A stretch of 64,000 nt of DNA from Antedon mediterranea (taxonomy: Eukaryota; Echinodermata; Crinoidea; Comatulida; Antedonidae). Under the pieces are notes generated by a model. That model made no database searches. It worked only from the letters and a program-made list of their open reading frames with translations, and was not told the origin of the DNA. Location: NCBI RefSeq assembly GCF_964355755.1, contig NC_092672.1, forward strand, positions 31,738,501 to 31,802,500. The letters are read 5' to 3'. Positions 13,125 through 24,330 of this stretch are shown piece by piece. The position numbers and the translations under genes were made by a program. Each line of letters begins with the position of its first letter. Within the stretch, counting starts at the first letter, position 1.

Positions 13125-13229
13125 CATATTGACATCTAGGTCCCTGGAAACCGGATTCACACTGACAAGCCTGCGAGTAGCCTCCTGTACAGGTACCACC
13201 ATTAAAGCACACTCCCGTACTACAAGTAG
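13125..13229 (-). CDS. EGF-like domain exon of an unidentified extracellular or membrane protein
   Basis: This 105-bp internal exon encodes one EGF-like domain. Read on the minus strand it starts after a CAG acceptor (ctttcag) and ends at a GTAAGT donor. Two bases complete a split codon, 34 codons follow, and one base remains, so both borders are phase 1, the classic phase of shuffled EGF exons. The peptide opens TCSTGVCFNGGTC and its six cysteines are spaced C-x4-C-x5-C-x7-C-x-C-x8-C. The last part contains the conserved glycine and aromatic positions (CESGFQGPRC). There is no clear calcium-binding D/N-x-D/N-E motif in front of the first cysteine, so it is probably a non-calcium-binding EGF repeat. 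Such domains occur in Notch-like, laminin-like, fibropellin-like and many other proteins, and one domain cannot say which. No second EGF exon was found in the window. The adjoining 3' intron carries a tandem duplication (12737-13090). Confidence 0.9.
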
Positions 13230-13580
13230 CTGAAAGATATAAACGAATTAAGTTGTTATTTCTAATGATCCTAAAAATGTAGAAAATTTAAATTGTCTAT
13301 TTTATTACTTTATTCATTAGTATTCTTATTTTTCTTTTAGGTGTTTCTTTACCACTGTTTGTTTAAACATTTACTTTTCACACAAAATATATAGTACACA
13401 TAAGTTAAAAACCAAAGTTGTACTAAAGTAAAATTTGTGTGTGGATGAAAACTAACAAACTTTACAACATTGTCACCAGAAATAAGAGTTACAAAAATAA
13501 AACGTATTAAGTAAATGTACACGAGGCATAAAAAGGAACATTTATCAATATTAATTAGTAGATAAATAATAAATAAATAA

Positions 13581-13769
13581 TACAGTCAACTTTCCCAATA
13601 CCGGACACTCTTGGGCTGACCAAATATGTCTGGTTTTCTGGAAAGTCTGATATTCGGAATGTTTTTCTAAATTGTAAAAATGAATTTGGGGCTTTTTAAA
13701 CCTTGATAAAAGTCTGGTATTGAGAGTTTCTGGTTTTCAGAGAGTCTGGTATTGGGAAAGTTGACTGTA
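13581..13769. mobile_element. Family-B pogo-like MITE, complete (189 bp)
   Basis: At least 22 bp of perfect terminal inverted repeat are present (left start TACAGTCAACTTTCCCAATA), bounded by TA on both sides. No coding capacity. CAGT after a TA target is typical of pogo-type Tc1/mariner ends. Confidence 0.85.
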
Positions 13770-14196
13770 TTAGTTTTCTGTCATGGTTATACAATTTGGC
13801 AGACATAGAGCACTAGACCAGGCCAGGATAATAAATACCTGTACTAAACACATTAAATACTGCAGTAGGTACATGCACCAGTAATACAAAATAGAACAAC
13901 TTGCAGTGGTGGTACTATTTTTCAAATTACCTATGGCCGTATGTAAATTAAATTTCCTATAAAAATAAATACATGTATGCATAAAACTTAAAAGTTCCCT
14001 AAAGTTCTACACTATATGAGTCAGGATATGAATCATGTTAGGATTTGTATATTAAACATTAGCCAGGGACTCGCTGACAGACTGTCACAGATATCACCAA
14101 ATGTTGAAACATATCAATTATCAAATTTCTATAATTTAATATTCACAAGTTTATCTTTACATTCTTCAATTAAAAATAGTTCTGATAACTAACATA

Positions 14197-15030
14197 AGCC
14201 CCTTTCTCACAGAGCTGTGTGCCAGGAATATTGCGGGAATATACCATTACCATGCCGGTATGGTTTTCTGTGAGAACGGGCCGTCTTGGCATCATGCCGG
14301 CACCATGCCGGCATCGACATGACCTGCTTTAGACCTAGTAATATTCTAGGGATATTCCCCGCAATGCCAGACGGGCATTCTGTGAGAACGTAACGCCGTT
14401 ATATTCCGGGGTTATATTTAATTCCCTGTCGAGGCTTTGACACCTTGCGCGGTCAAGTGTATCACTTTGGAGCCGATTCAATTCAATTAGGCCTAACAAT
14501 AATAATGTCGAACTGGAGGGATAATGAGATAAGAGAGCTGCTTAAAATAAGGGGACAAGAAGAAATTTGTAGCATAATCTATAGACATAGGCCATTCATA
14601 GCTATTTGTTTGTTGGTGCCTGACCCTTCGTCGCCTTGCCTTGTAAATTGTACAGCCTTCTAAGGTGTTTTACAGATTGCTGATGACGGCTAATTAATTG
14701 CTGTACCTGTATAATATATGCACAATATACTGTACATAGCATGTATTGCATAAATATGCTATAAAGGAAGATAATAATCTGTGACTTATAATTCGCCGCC
14801 ATATATCGCTAGACAAAAATAATAACAATAAAGGACGCCCTCAATAATTATTTTGTCAGAGACTTTTTATTGGCCGAATATGCCCGACTCCTTTCTCACA
14901 GAAAGCCGGTATATTCCGGTTATATTTCCGGCATGATAGTCCGATGAGAATGGGTATATGCCGGTAACGATACCGGCATGGCGCCAGCATCATACCGGTA
15001 TATTGCAGGCACATCTGTGAGAAAGGGGCT
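14197..15030 (+). mobile_element. Harbinger-like non-autonomous DNA transposon with Myb-like ORF relic
   Basis: The 834-bp element has perfect 17-bp terminal inverted repeats (AGCCCCTTTCTCACAGA at the left, its complement at the right). Several subterminal blocks are rich in CCGG and in the words GCCGGTAT and ATACCGGC, in both orientations. An internal frame from ATG 14505 begins MSNWRDNEIRELLKIRGQEE, which resembles the start of the Myb/SANT-like DNA-binding protein of PIF/Harbinger elements. It is soon lost to unrelated sequence and no transposase is present. A clean 3-bp target-site duplication is not visible. Confidence 0.7.
14505..14663 (+). pseudogene. Truncated Myb/SANT-like ORF of a Harbinger-like element
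   Basis: The tryptophan, acidic and leucine spacing (NWRDNEIRELLKI) matches helix 1 of Myb/SANT-like proteins carried by PIF/Harbinger transposons, which bind the element's ends. Only about 25 residues keep that character. The remaining 27 codons before the stop look unrelated, so the copy is internally deleted. Confidence 0.45.
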
Positions 15031-16244
15031 CTAGAAATATATTGTAGTTGTTAATTTTAATATTGTGTCATACTGTGAAGGAATAGATTCATTTTGTTTT
15101 CTCATGGTTAAAGTGCAAAACGTGTACTGTATCTTAAATACTGTAAATATTACAAAAATAAATAATACAGTTTGCAAGAATTATAGTTATGAAAATACAA
15201 CACGACATAATGGAAGTAGTTTATGATTACAATTTTTTCTTTTAATTTTTCAATAGTTTATATTTGACATATTTAGATTTTCATTATCAGATATTCAATC
15301 AACTATAAGTCTCATACTAAATCATATCAGAAAAAAAAAATTCTTTAATACCTGAAACTTTTAACTTTTAACCAGAAAAATGAAGATTACGTTATACCTC
15401 GAAAAGTTGAACAATTTGATGTCAAATATTATAGAAGATTATGATACTTATTGAAATGTTATAATTCAGTAGGCCTAAAACTTAGAATGTCTCATATGCA
15501 AAATACATATATTATTATGTTTTACATTGAAAAAAAAAAATAATTTAATTTAAAATTTTAAAATAAAGGTCAAAATGTGTTAACTGGATTAAAAAACTTG
15601 TAATAAAAATGTCACATTAAATAAATCTGAACGGATTACCTTTATTCCTTTAGGAATTGGGTTAGAAGGTACTTTATTCAAAATGTTTTTAGTTAACATA
15701 GTCAGGAAGTGGATCTTAACAGTGTCTGAGTCTTCTTTACAGGGGGTCTAACGTTCTTAATGGTAAGTAAAAGGGAAAGGGGTGAATAAGTTATTCCCTC
15801 AGGAAAAGAGCTGGATACTGTACATATATTTTAATTCCTAGGCCTAGGTATAATTTTGTAGACATAGTATGACCTATCATGGATTAACCGCACTTTCAAA
15901 AAAAGAGAAATCATCTAGAAGCCACTAACATCTTAAAAGTGATAATACCTTCTACAGAAATGTCAGTGAATTTTGAAACATTAAGATTTGTTTAGCTCTT
16001 AGCATGATAGGTAGGGGCCAAATTTGTGTCATGAGACAGGGATGATGGTGCGACATATCCGGTTGACACAGACATCGTTCCAGACAGACAGGACAAAAAA
16101 AAGGTAATCACGCTCAATTTAACTCGTCATCTTTATATTTAATTTTCAAAAACAGGATACGCCTGTAAAGTGTAATGATATCAACAACTTATAGTCACAC
16201 ACGCTATAAACAGGCTCACTGATCTTGGTATAATATTTTCCTAC

Positions 16245-16377
16245 CTTTCCTCTTCTTAATAGGGGTATCCTCTGAATGGTTTCACAGGAAATGTCCTCTG
16301 TAAAAAGGGTTGACCGTAGTGGTTAATGTTCATTTCATAGGAAAATGTCCCCATAAAAGACGGGGTTCTAGTGTACT
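16245..16377. mobile_element. Family-A MITE fragment
   Basis: It contains taataggggtatcctctgaa, cacaggaaatgtcctctg and aaatgtccccataaaagacgg, and ends with ggttctagtgta, close to the family-A right TIR. Confidence 0.55.
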
Positions 16378-17029
16378 ATATTTGAATACAAATTATAAAT
16401 AGTATAGCATTTATATTTTCTTTTAAAAAGTCCAGATGATTTAAAAAAAAAAGTTTAGTTTAGACTCCATCTGGTGTTACAGAGTAACAGCTGTTTGTAC
16501 ATCCTATAATATAATAATCAATTCCTAGACCAGTCATTTTCTAATACCTAAATGCTTCCTCTATTATTCCCGGATCATCCTCTTCTACTTCTTCATGTTC
16601 CCAAAGGACTCAGGCACACTTTGTCTGGACCCTTTCCATATATTATTTAAGAATAAAAGTGTATGTTTTTTTAATAAGTTCATTTATTCATTCAAACTAT
16701 AACATTAGATATTGTTTCTAATTCACCAAGGAAACGTCTACAACATTAATAGCAATGAAATAATAAGGCCAACTGTTTAAAGTTCAAGATCAGATAAAAC
16801 AGACAAAAAAAAACAATATTATTAAGACAAAATTTTGAAAAAAAATGACACCGAACAGTACTTCTAGATCTACCGACATATCTTTTACATGTCATTCTAA
16901 ACCTGATTTTTAACAAAATATATCACTAGCAATCAAGATTTAATTTATTTAAACTGAACAAATGCAGAATAAGAATCGGGATGATACAATTATCTGATAG
17001 AGCCAGGGTGTTTCTTATTTTAGAAATGA

Positions 17030-17085
17030 ATTCCTCTTTTTGAAAAGAGAGAGGCTATTGTCTGTTTATCCAGGTAAGTTATTGG
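17030..17085. mobile_element. Family-D MITE end fragment
   Basis: Contains aaagagagaggctattgtct and gtttatccaggtaag, matching the right end of the 30.6-kb copy. Confidence 0.5.
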
Positions 17086-19044
17086 ATAACTTTCAACTTT
17101 CTTTCTTTTCTCATTTTCTATTTCTCATCTTTACCATTTCAAATTAGAACAGTACCTATACCATTGAGATATACAGCACCACTTAAAAATGGAAATGATA
17201 TTAACCTATGTGAAAGAAAGAATATTTATGCCCCAAGACTATTGAAATTGTAAAATTACAGATAAATGAATTGATTCCTTTGTAAGTTGTTTCGTTGACC
17301 AGTGATGCTCGACATACAAGTTGACTTTGGCCAACTGACAATTTCCATTTCCTGTTTTTGGTTTATACCTATTTATTCTTCGTTTTAAAGTGTCTTCAGT
17401 ATTAAATAAGGTATCATTCAAAATTAGATAACTAATATATCCTTTGGGTTAAATTCAAATTTGACATAAACAGACAGAAAAAAATTCAAAGTTTTGATTT
17501 TTCTTTTCAAAACCGACATTTTAGCTGTATTATTTCTATCGACTATCTTCTTCATTACAGAAACATAAATCTATCAAATTACATTGCGATGTTCGTTTGT
17601 TAATAGTGAAATTAAATAAGGAATTAATGTATTTGAAAAAGACAGGAATTCTTGTTTTCTAAATCTATAGAATTCCTCAGCAATTAAATTTAATTATCAA
17701 AGAATTCCTTCAATTATCTAAGTTTAATTATATAGTACAGAGGATGAACTTATAAAATAATATTTCTAGAATGATGATGGATACTTTTATGGAAATATGA
17801 AACATATTTATTTAATATATTCTACAATATTAAAGAAAAAATACAATTAGCAGTTAAATCATGACCTTGTTTTGATAATTGGATATAAATTTCTGTGTAG
17901 AAAATCTATGTCAAGTTTAAGTTTTAATGAACATGAAAAAAACTTCTTTTAAATGAAGAAATTAAAATTTAATGAAATAAAAAATGATTAAATTAGAAGG
18001 AATTAGAAATTAATTATTGTTAAAATGTATTTTAAACAAATATGACACAATCTTAATACTTTGTTCATTTCATCTTTCCAAAAAAAATCCTAATTTCGAA
18101 TAACTTTCACAATTTTTGAAAGTGTATAAAAAACCAAATTGTTATTAATTACTTATAAAATCGAATAATTTAAATCAATTGCAAAAAAGGTATTTTTTCG
18201 ATAAAGTAATTGATGTACTGTAAGCCTTTAATTAAGATTAGCTTGATAATATCCAATGATATTAACAAGTTGACAAGGTGATAGTTGTGGTTTGAACAAG
18301 GACGTTATCCAGTCAGGCAAATGTAAAAGTGGATCATTAAATAAGTGGGAAGGAAGATTCACTAGATTTCATTAAAATAAAGTGTTTATTTGGCGAAATT
18401 AGACAGATATTGCTGTTGTTCTTCCCATAATACGTAGTTAAACAACAGTCTGGTGTGTGCCAACTATAATAACAGACTTTCAATTCAGCTGATTTATATA
18501 ACAAATTCTTGTATTCAAAAAATCTAATTAATAAAGGTTTGATAACGATTTCTGTCGAGACGGTGTCACATCGGCGCTTCGATTGTCGTAATAGATACAG
18601 TTTTAATTTCAAATTAAAATAATTCACGTTCAATTGAATCACGTTGAACGACTACCATGGTCACAAAAACAATGCGGTCATTCATACTGGACGGTGCCAC
18701 GTCCAGTCAAGTGCAAACATGACTTAAGGTTGATAGATATAACGCTTTACTATGTACACAAATCTAGTTCACTACTCGTTTGACATATAAACAAGAACGA
18801 CAATAATAAATTTAGAAAATAATTGGAAAGAAATTGCTTGATTTGTAGAGTAATGAAACATATAAAATAATCATAGTTAAATTCGGTGAAGCATGAACTA
18901 TACGCTTGATTGGTTATACAATCATCAATTGGTTTCAAATGGTATAAGTTTCACAGATGAACAAATTTCGACAAACACTTCTATACAAGTACATGTACAC
19001 CTTAAATATGTCATTATTGTGGGTGTCGTAATCCTTAACAGTTA

Positions 19045-19115
19045 ACCTTTTCTAAGGGCCTTCTTTTATAAGGGCCTGTTTCTGTTACAAGAAAATAACA
19101 GATTGTATAACATGT
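19045..19115. mobile_element. Possible Harbinger-type end
   Basis: The word ttataagggcctgtttctgt, followed by aaaataac, matches the first bases of the 46183 Harbinger terminal repeat, preceded by TAA. No partner end was found. Confidence 0.35.
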
Positions 19116-19671
19116 GAATAATTTACATGTTCTTGAAAGTAGAAATGGGAGAAAGTCTAAATAAGGTTCTGAAAACTGGAATTACCGTATGTATGTCAGA
19201 CACTGGATAACTTTAAGATAATAAACTTACATATTAAAGTATAAAAAACGGGCCTAACATCCTAACCACTACTACTAAGCAAATTCTACCTACCGGTAGG
19301 TAAGACCTCAACGCAAGCAAAATAAAAATTCTTTAATACTACACCTCAAAATAGTTTTGTTTTGTACATACTCTACTTCATTATCACATCGTTATCAAAT
19401 ATGGATATCCGTAAATAGGATTTAAATATTTTGATCAGGAAGAATATTAGCCGGTAATCCCAATAATTATCGTAATAATAGACACCTATTGCTCCTGTAC
19501 AACTTCCTAGCGGAGAAGTTTACTTCCGAATTAACTAACCAGACAATAACAAAGTGAAGATTACTATTCAATGGGCAAAAAAAGTGGCAAAGTATAGTGT
19601 ATCATAATCTTTTGAGAAGCAATTAATTAATTTAATTGATATTTAAAACAGGGGACAAAGTAGAGCGAGTC

Positions 19672-19871
19672 AAATCCAATCTGAACACGATTGAACACAA
19701 GAGTGAACACAAGATGAACACAAAATGAAAACATGATGAACACAAGGTTGAAAACAAGATGAACACAAGGTTGAAAACAAGATGAACACAAACTGAAAAC
19801 AAGATAAACACAAGGCTGATCACAAAATGAACACAATGTTGAACACAAGATGAACACTATGTAGAACACAA
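19672..19871. repeat. Minisatellite of GAACACAAGATT-type units
   Basis: About 15 units of 11-14 bp (gaacacaagatt, gaacacaaaat, gaaaacaagat). The unit lacks stops, so it produces open minus-strand frames of Phe, Val, Leu, Cys and Ser residues that are not genes. Confidence 0.95.
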
Positions 19872-22225
19872 AATGAAACAGTACACAAAGTATGTCATTT
19901 TAATATCCAATTTGAAGTTCAAATTTATTCAAATTTAAAAAAACTTAAAATATATTTTTCAAAGCAATGTTTAAGTTTATGTTTATTGGTGATTTTTTTT
20001 AAAACAAATCATAAAAAAGGAGCACTTTCCTCACACATAAAGCATTCACATTTTTTTCACATGTAGATAATCATTTCCACATCACGTACAGACAAACATG
20101 ACACGCACACATCGCCAAAAAAGTCGTTACATTGCATTTATAATTTGTATCCTTCAACTGCAACTTAACAAGATCTTAATTCAATTTGACATACAAGTAT
20201 TGTTTCACAATTGTACTTTTCAAATTACATTAAATGTCTAACTCTATGCTTTTCATCTTGGCATTAATATGTTATTATTTTTCCCTTGATGAAAATGTTA
20301 GTACATTGTTTCCATTACACGTACGCTGTTAATGTAGACATTGGCAAAGGACCTTAAAGTTACATTATCAGTACATCACCAAACCTTTTCACAGTAAAAC
20401 TTATTGTTAAGATTTAAGATAAGTTTTTTTTATAGTTTGAAATAATATTAATAATAGTTTCTCCTTGGAGACGACACACGCTTTTGCAAACGAATCAAAA
20501 TGTTGCAATAGGTTGCATGATATTTTGTCAGACGTTATTAATGTAGTGAGTCTTCGCCGATGCAATGATGATAGTGATAACAATAATGACAACTAAATGA
20601 TGATAAAGATGACAATGCATGATGATGAATCATCAGATAATGGCAATGGCGGCGACGACGACGATGTTATATTACACCATTTAATACTTCATTTACAGGC
20701 AGAAAAAATCTGCTAGCTGATGGAACATTCTATCCTATCATCTGGCATTAACAAATGATTTGTCAAAAATAATTTATTCCCTCAATAGATTCCTAACTGT
20801 TTTGTGTTTATAGGAAAATTGGTAGTTTGTAAATAATGGCTATGAAGTATGAGCTTTATTTTTTTTCACCTGAAGCATGGAGCTAGATAATTTGCATCCA
20901 TAGTAGACTACAGGGAGATTGACTGACAGCCAACTCATGCTAGCTTTAATTCAATTTTATTTTTACAAAATCCCACATGGTTTTTACAAGTCCGTGGTTA
21001 CTTGTCTATTCAGATAACTATCTTCCACAGAATTGAAAGATTTTTAACACTAAAATTGAACTTGTGTACCACACTGTTTTATATTCTCTGATAATGTAAT
21101 AAATATTTCTATAATTTTGTATTACTGTTCATAAAAACCCTACGGTAAGCGAGACAATATACAATATGCTTAAACCTTTTCATGTTTCATTTTTGGTGAG
21201 ATTTCTTCATTCCCATAGTTGGATTTTTTCCTTATTTAAATTTAATAAAGACTTTTAAATATTTCAAAGGATAGCTATACATTTTAACTTACATTATTAC
21301 ATGTGTTTATTAATTTAATAATTCACAGAGAGAAGATTTACAACATGTGAGAACAATTCAGTCATACACTGTACCAACAGGAATAAATAATATTTTTAGT
21401 CAGAAAACAAAATTTATGAGTTCACGAATCAATAAATCTAGGAAAACAAGTAATTTCTATATTTATTACCTATCAAGCCAATTATTTGGAAATTTACACA
21501 ACACCTAGAAATAAATGAAGCCAACATGATTAATTGTTATGTACTACGCAGAAAGAATATACACATTTACAATTTAATCTGCAAATATCAGAACAAAATA
21601 TTTTCAGCAATGAATTTAGATTTAATTCTAATTTTCTTTCTTTTTTTTGTAAAATTCAGCAGACACAATAAAAGAATTGTTTCTACTATCGTACTATCAA
21701 AATACAGACATATTTTCTTTTGTTCTGGTTTCGTTATCAACATAATATTCATCCTTGTTTTTGTACAAGAAAGTAAATGATTCACGTCGACTGGGAGGTC
21801 GTATTCAAAATTCAACTTGCCTAGTCACACCACTAACGTTTTCTTGTAACAATTCCTGTACAAAATTGCCTCAAAATAAAGCACAGCTGCAGTGGGAAAA
21901 AGTAAAAAACATTGCATTCTTTATTTGCGGTTATAATTGATATAATTAACTAGCGATGGTACTATTTAGGGTGTTCCTATGTGGGATGTTCTCCTACTGG
22001 GTCAGTGGCCTCTGGCTTGTTCGTTGTTGACTAGGCCTAGCTCATTGACCTTGGTATGCATTATAGTCAGGAGGCAATTACATAAGTCTTTGTACTTGGA
22101 TAACTTATCACTGAAATGTCATTGTTGTAGTGTAGGCCCTAGGAAGTAGATACAATGGCGAAAACAGAGTGCTGTAATATTTGTTAATTTGGATATTGAC
22201 CCACAAGTCACTACCTAGTCTATTG

Positions 22226-22404
22226 AATGAACGCAAGATTGAACAAGAACGAACACAAGATTGAACACGAAATGAACACAAGATTGAACACAAAATGAAC
22301 ATAAGATTGAACACAAAATGAACACAAGAGTGAACACAAGATTGAACCCAAATGAACACAAGATTAAAGACAAAATGAACACAAGATTGAACACAAATGA
22401 ACAC
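22226..22404. repeat. Second minisatellite of the same unit type
   Basis: Alternating gaacacaagattg and aacacaaaat units, 2.5 kb from the first array. The minus-strand 98-codon frame over it is an artefact of the repeat. Confidence 0.95.
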
Positions 22405-23665
22405 GAAGGGGTGGTTGGTTTTTCTAGGATCCTAATACTCTAGGGTCATTTTTTTCCCATTTCACACAAATGTGGACTAGTTTCTATCATGAAAAAGACC
22501 AGTTCATTTCTATTATTTAATTGTGCTACATTCATTGTATTCACAGTTCCCAATTCTCATCAGATTAGACGTCAGTCACACTTAACAAGAAACAAGATGC
22601 TCTTTTGCTTGTCATCAATTTTTCACTGCTAGTGACTTTTTACAATAAGAGAATTTGGTGAAGGGTAAAAGGTCAGGCAAGCTATATTAAAGAATGTCAA
22701 AAGAAACAGACGTCAAATTGATTGACAAGTTGAGAGTACAGTCCATTTTATTGATTGAGTGGTGTCATCCATCCATGTGTTGAAAAGTTAGGAAGTAGGA
22801 AAAAGAGACAATGTATAGTGCATTGTACCTGGTCTATTTAAAAAATTTACCTGTATATAGGTTAAAAATAAAATCTTCAAAAATTAATAAAAGGTGCTTA
22901 TAATCTACCTACAGCAACAACAATTTGGAGAATCTGGACAATGTATGTTTTAGAAATCCTCTAATAAGGGGATACTTTGTTACTTCTCATGTCCCTTTTA
23001 AAATGACTTCCACTGTATTTTAAAATGAAGTAGATCTTTATGTAAAAACTATCCTAGCAAGTATTACATTTTCAGATTTACCCCTTTAATATGACCCTTG
23101 ACCTTACCCCAAAATTGATGTTATGTGTTCAATGGAGTTCCAAAACAGTACTACTAATCAGGTTGAAATATGTTGAGCTGACCTTACTACACATCTTGAC
23201 AAATGCCACATATTAACGCCAACTCTCAAGGGGAAACACCATATTAACTACTTCCGACACATTACTTCTTGTACCTGAAAAAACTCAACCCCAAACTTAA
23301 TTCTATTTGCTGGATATAATACAGGTTATTATTTGTGTAATGATGTCCAACAGTCTGATTTCGATGTTGATAGAATAAGATTAAGTAAGCAAACAAACAT
23401 GTGCTGAGGGAGATGTACAGATGAAAATAAAGTCAACACAGAAAGCAGGTATGGCAAAGGTTAACAGTTGACCAATATCTACAACAACTATCTGTTAAAA
23501 CATCGTCAAGTCGGAAACACTTTCACTTAAAAACAAACTGAAGAATACGTTTGTTCGTTCGTTCAAAAGAGTACAATTGTGTCACAATTGAAATGACGGG
23601 TGTATTGTTTGTGACTGGTGAATCAATTGATTACACTAGAAACCAAAGGGGACCCAACAAAGTAA

Positions 23666-23841
23666 GGTCCATATAGTGTTAAAACATATATTTCCCCTCG
23701 TTTGTTCCATGGAAACGCGTCTTTTAAATGGTCCATATAGTGTTAAAACATATATTTCCCCTCGTTTGTTCGATGGAAAAGCTTCTTTTAAAGGGTCCAT
23801 ATAGTGTTAAAACATATATTTCCCCTCGTTTGTTTCATGGA
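23666..23841. repeat. Tandem triplication, 64-bp unit, inside family-A-like DNA
   Basis: Copies start at 23666, 23730 and 23794, each with GGTCCATATAGTGTTAAAAC, then ATATATTTCCCCTCGTTTGT and a variable tail. The third copy is partial. The unit contains the TTAAAACATATAT and CCCCTCGTT words seen in the family-A copy at 33.2 kb, so it seems to be an expanded MITE interior. An 88-codon plus-strand frame (23728-23994) runs through copies two and three and is not taken as a gene. Confidence 0.85.
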
Positions 23842-24261
23842 TATAGATATTTCTTGAATAAGGATGTCCAAAAAGACGGATGTCATGAAGAAGGGGTTAT
23901 TGCAAATATAATTTTTGACACATGTCCTAAAGCATTTATGACCAAAATCATCCAAAAATTAGTTAGGGACTTGACAGAAACCATAGTCGACTAAACCAGA
24001 ACAGAAACAGTTAATAAACACAATTTTTCCATTATTACAACAAATTTGATTGGTTTAAAAGTCAGATTTTAGGATTTGTTGAGAGCAAGGTCTAAAAACA
24101 GGTGAAGAAATCAAACAGGAAAGGAACAATAATAAATATTTTATTTAATGATCTGATTTCTTAATATTTGATACTAATAACAACCGGAAATATATTTATA
24201 AAAATAAATATTTTAATACAAAATTAAGATATTCGTAATGTCAAAGTAACACACGATTCTT

Positions 24262-24330
24262 TCTACTCCACTGCCTCAAGCCTCAAATGACACTTAAAAT
24301 TATAGTTAATTCACGCTGTAATTTTTCCAA
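24262..24330 (+). mobile_element. SINE 3' body fragment
   Basis: The sequence cactgcctcaagcctcaaat followed by gacactta and a later ctgtaat matches the body of the 58.2-kb SINE. No Pol III boxes. Confidence 0.5.

Larger units (their letters stand above)
15031..19040. other. No gene seen
   Basis: Very AT-rich DNA with poly(A/T) runs, apart from MITE scraps at 16.3 and 17.05 kb. The 60-codon minus-strand frame at 17239-17421 and the 101-codon frame at 18337-18642 are within chance expectation. Confidence 0.6.

Noticed and set aside
17239-17421. 60-codon hydrophilic minus-strand ORF
   Set aside because: Looks protein-like in the middle, but no donor site fits the frame and no family is recognised.
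19627-19869. 80- and 63-codon minus-strand ORFs rich in Phe, Val, Cys and Ser
   Set aside because: They are translations of the minisatellite, open in more than one frame because the unit has no stop codon.
20640-20670. GGCGACGACGACGATG patch as an acidic-repeat exon
   Set aside because: It is a short GAC/GAT microsatellite with stops nearby in every frame.
22108-22404. 98-codon minus-strand ORF
   Set aside because: Same minisatellite artefact as at 19.7 kb.
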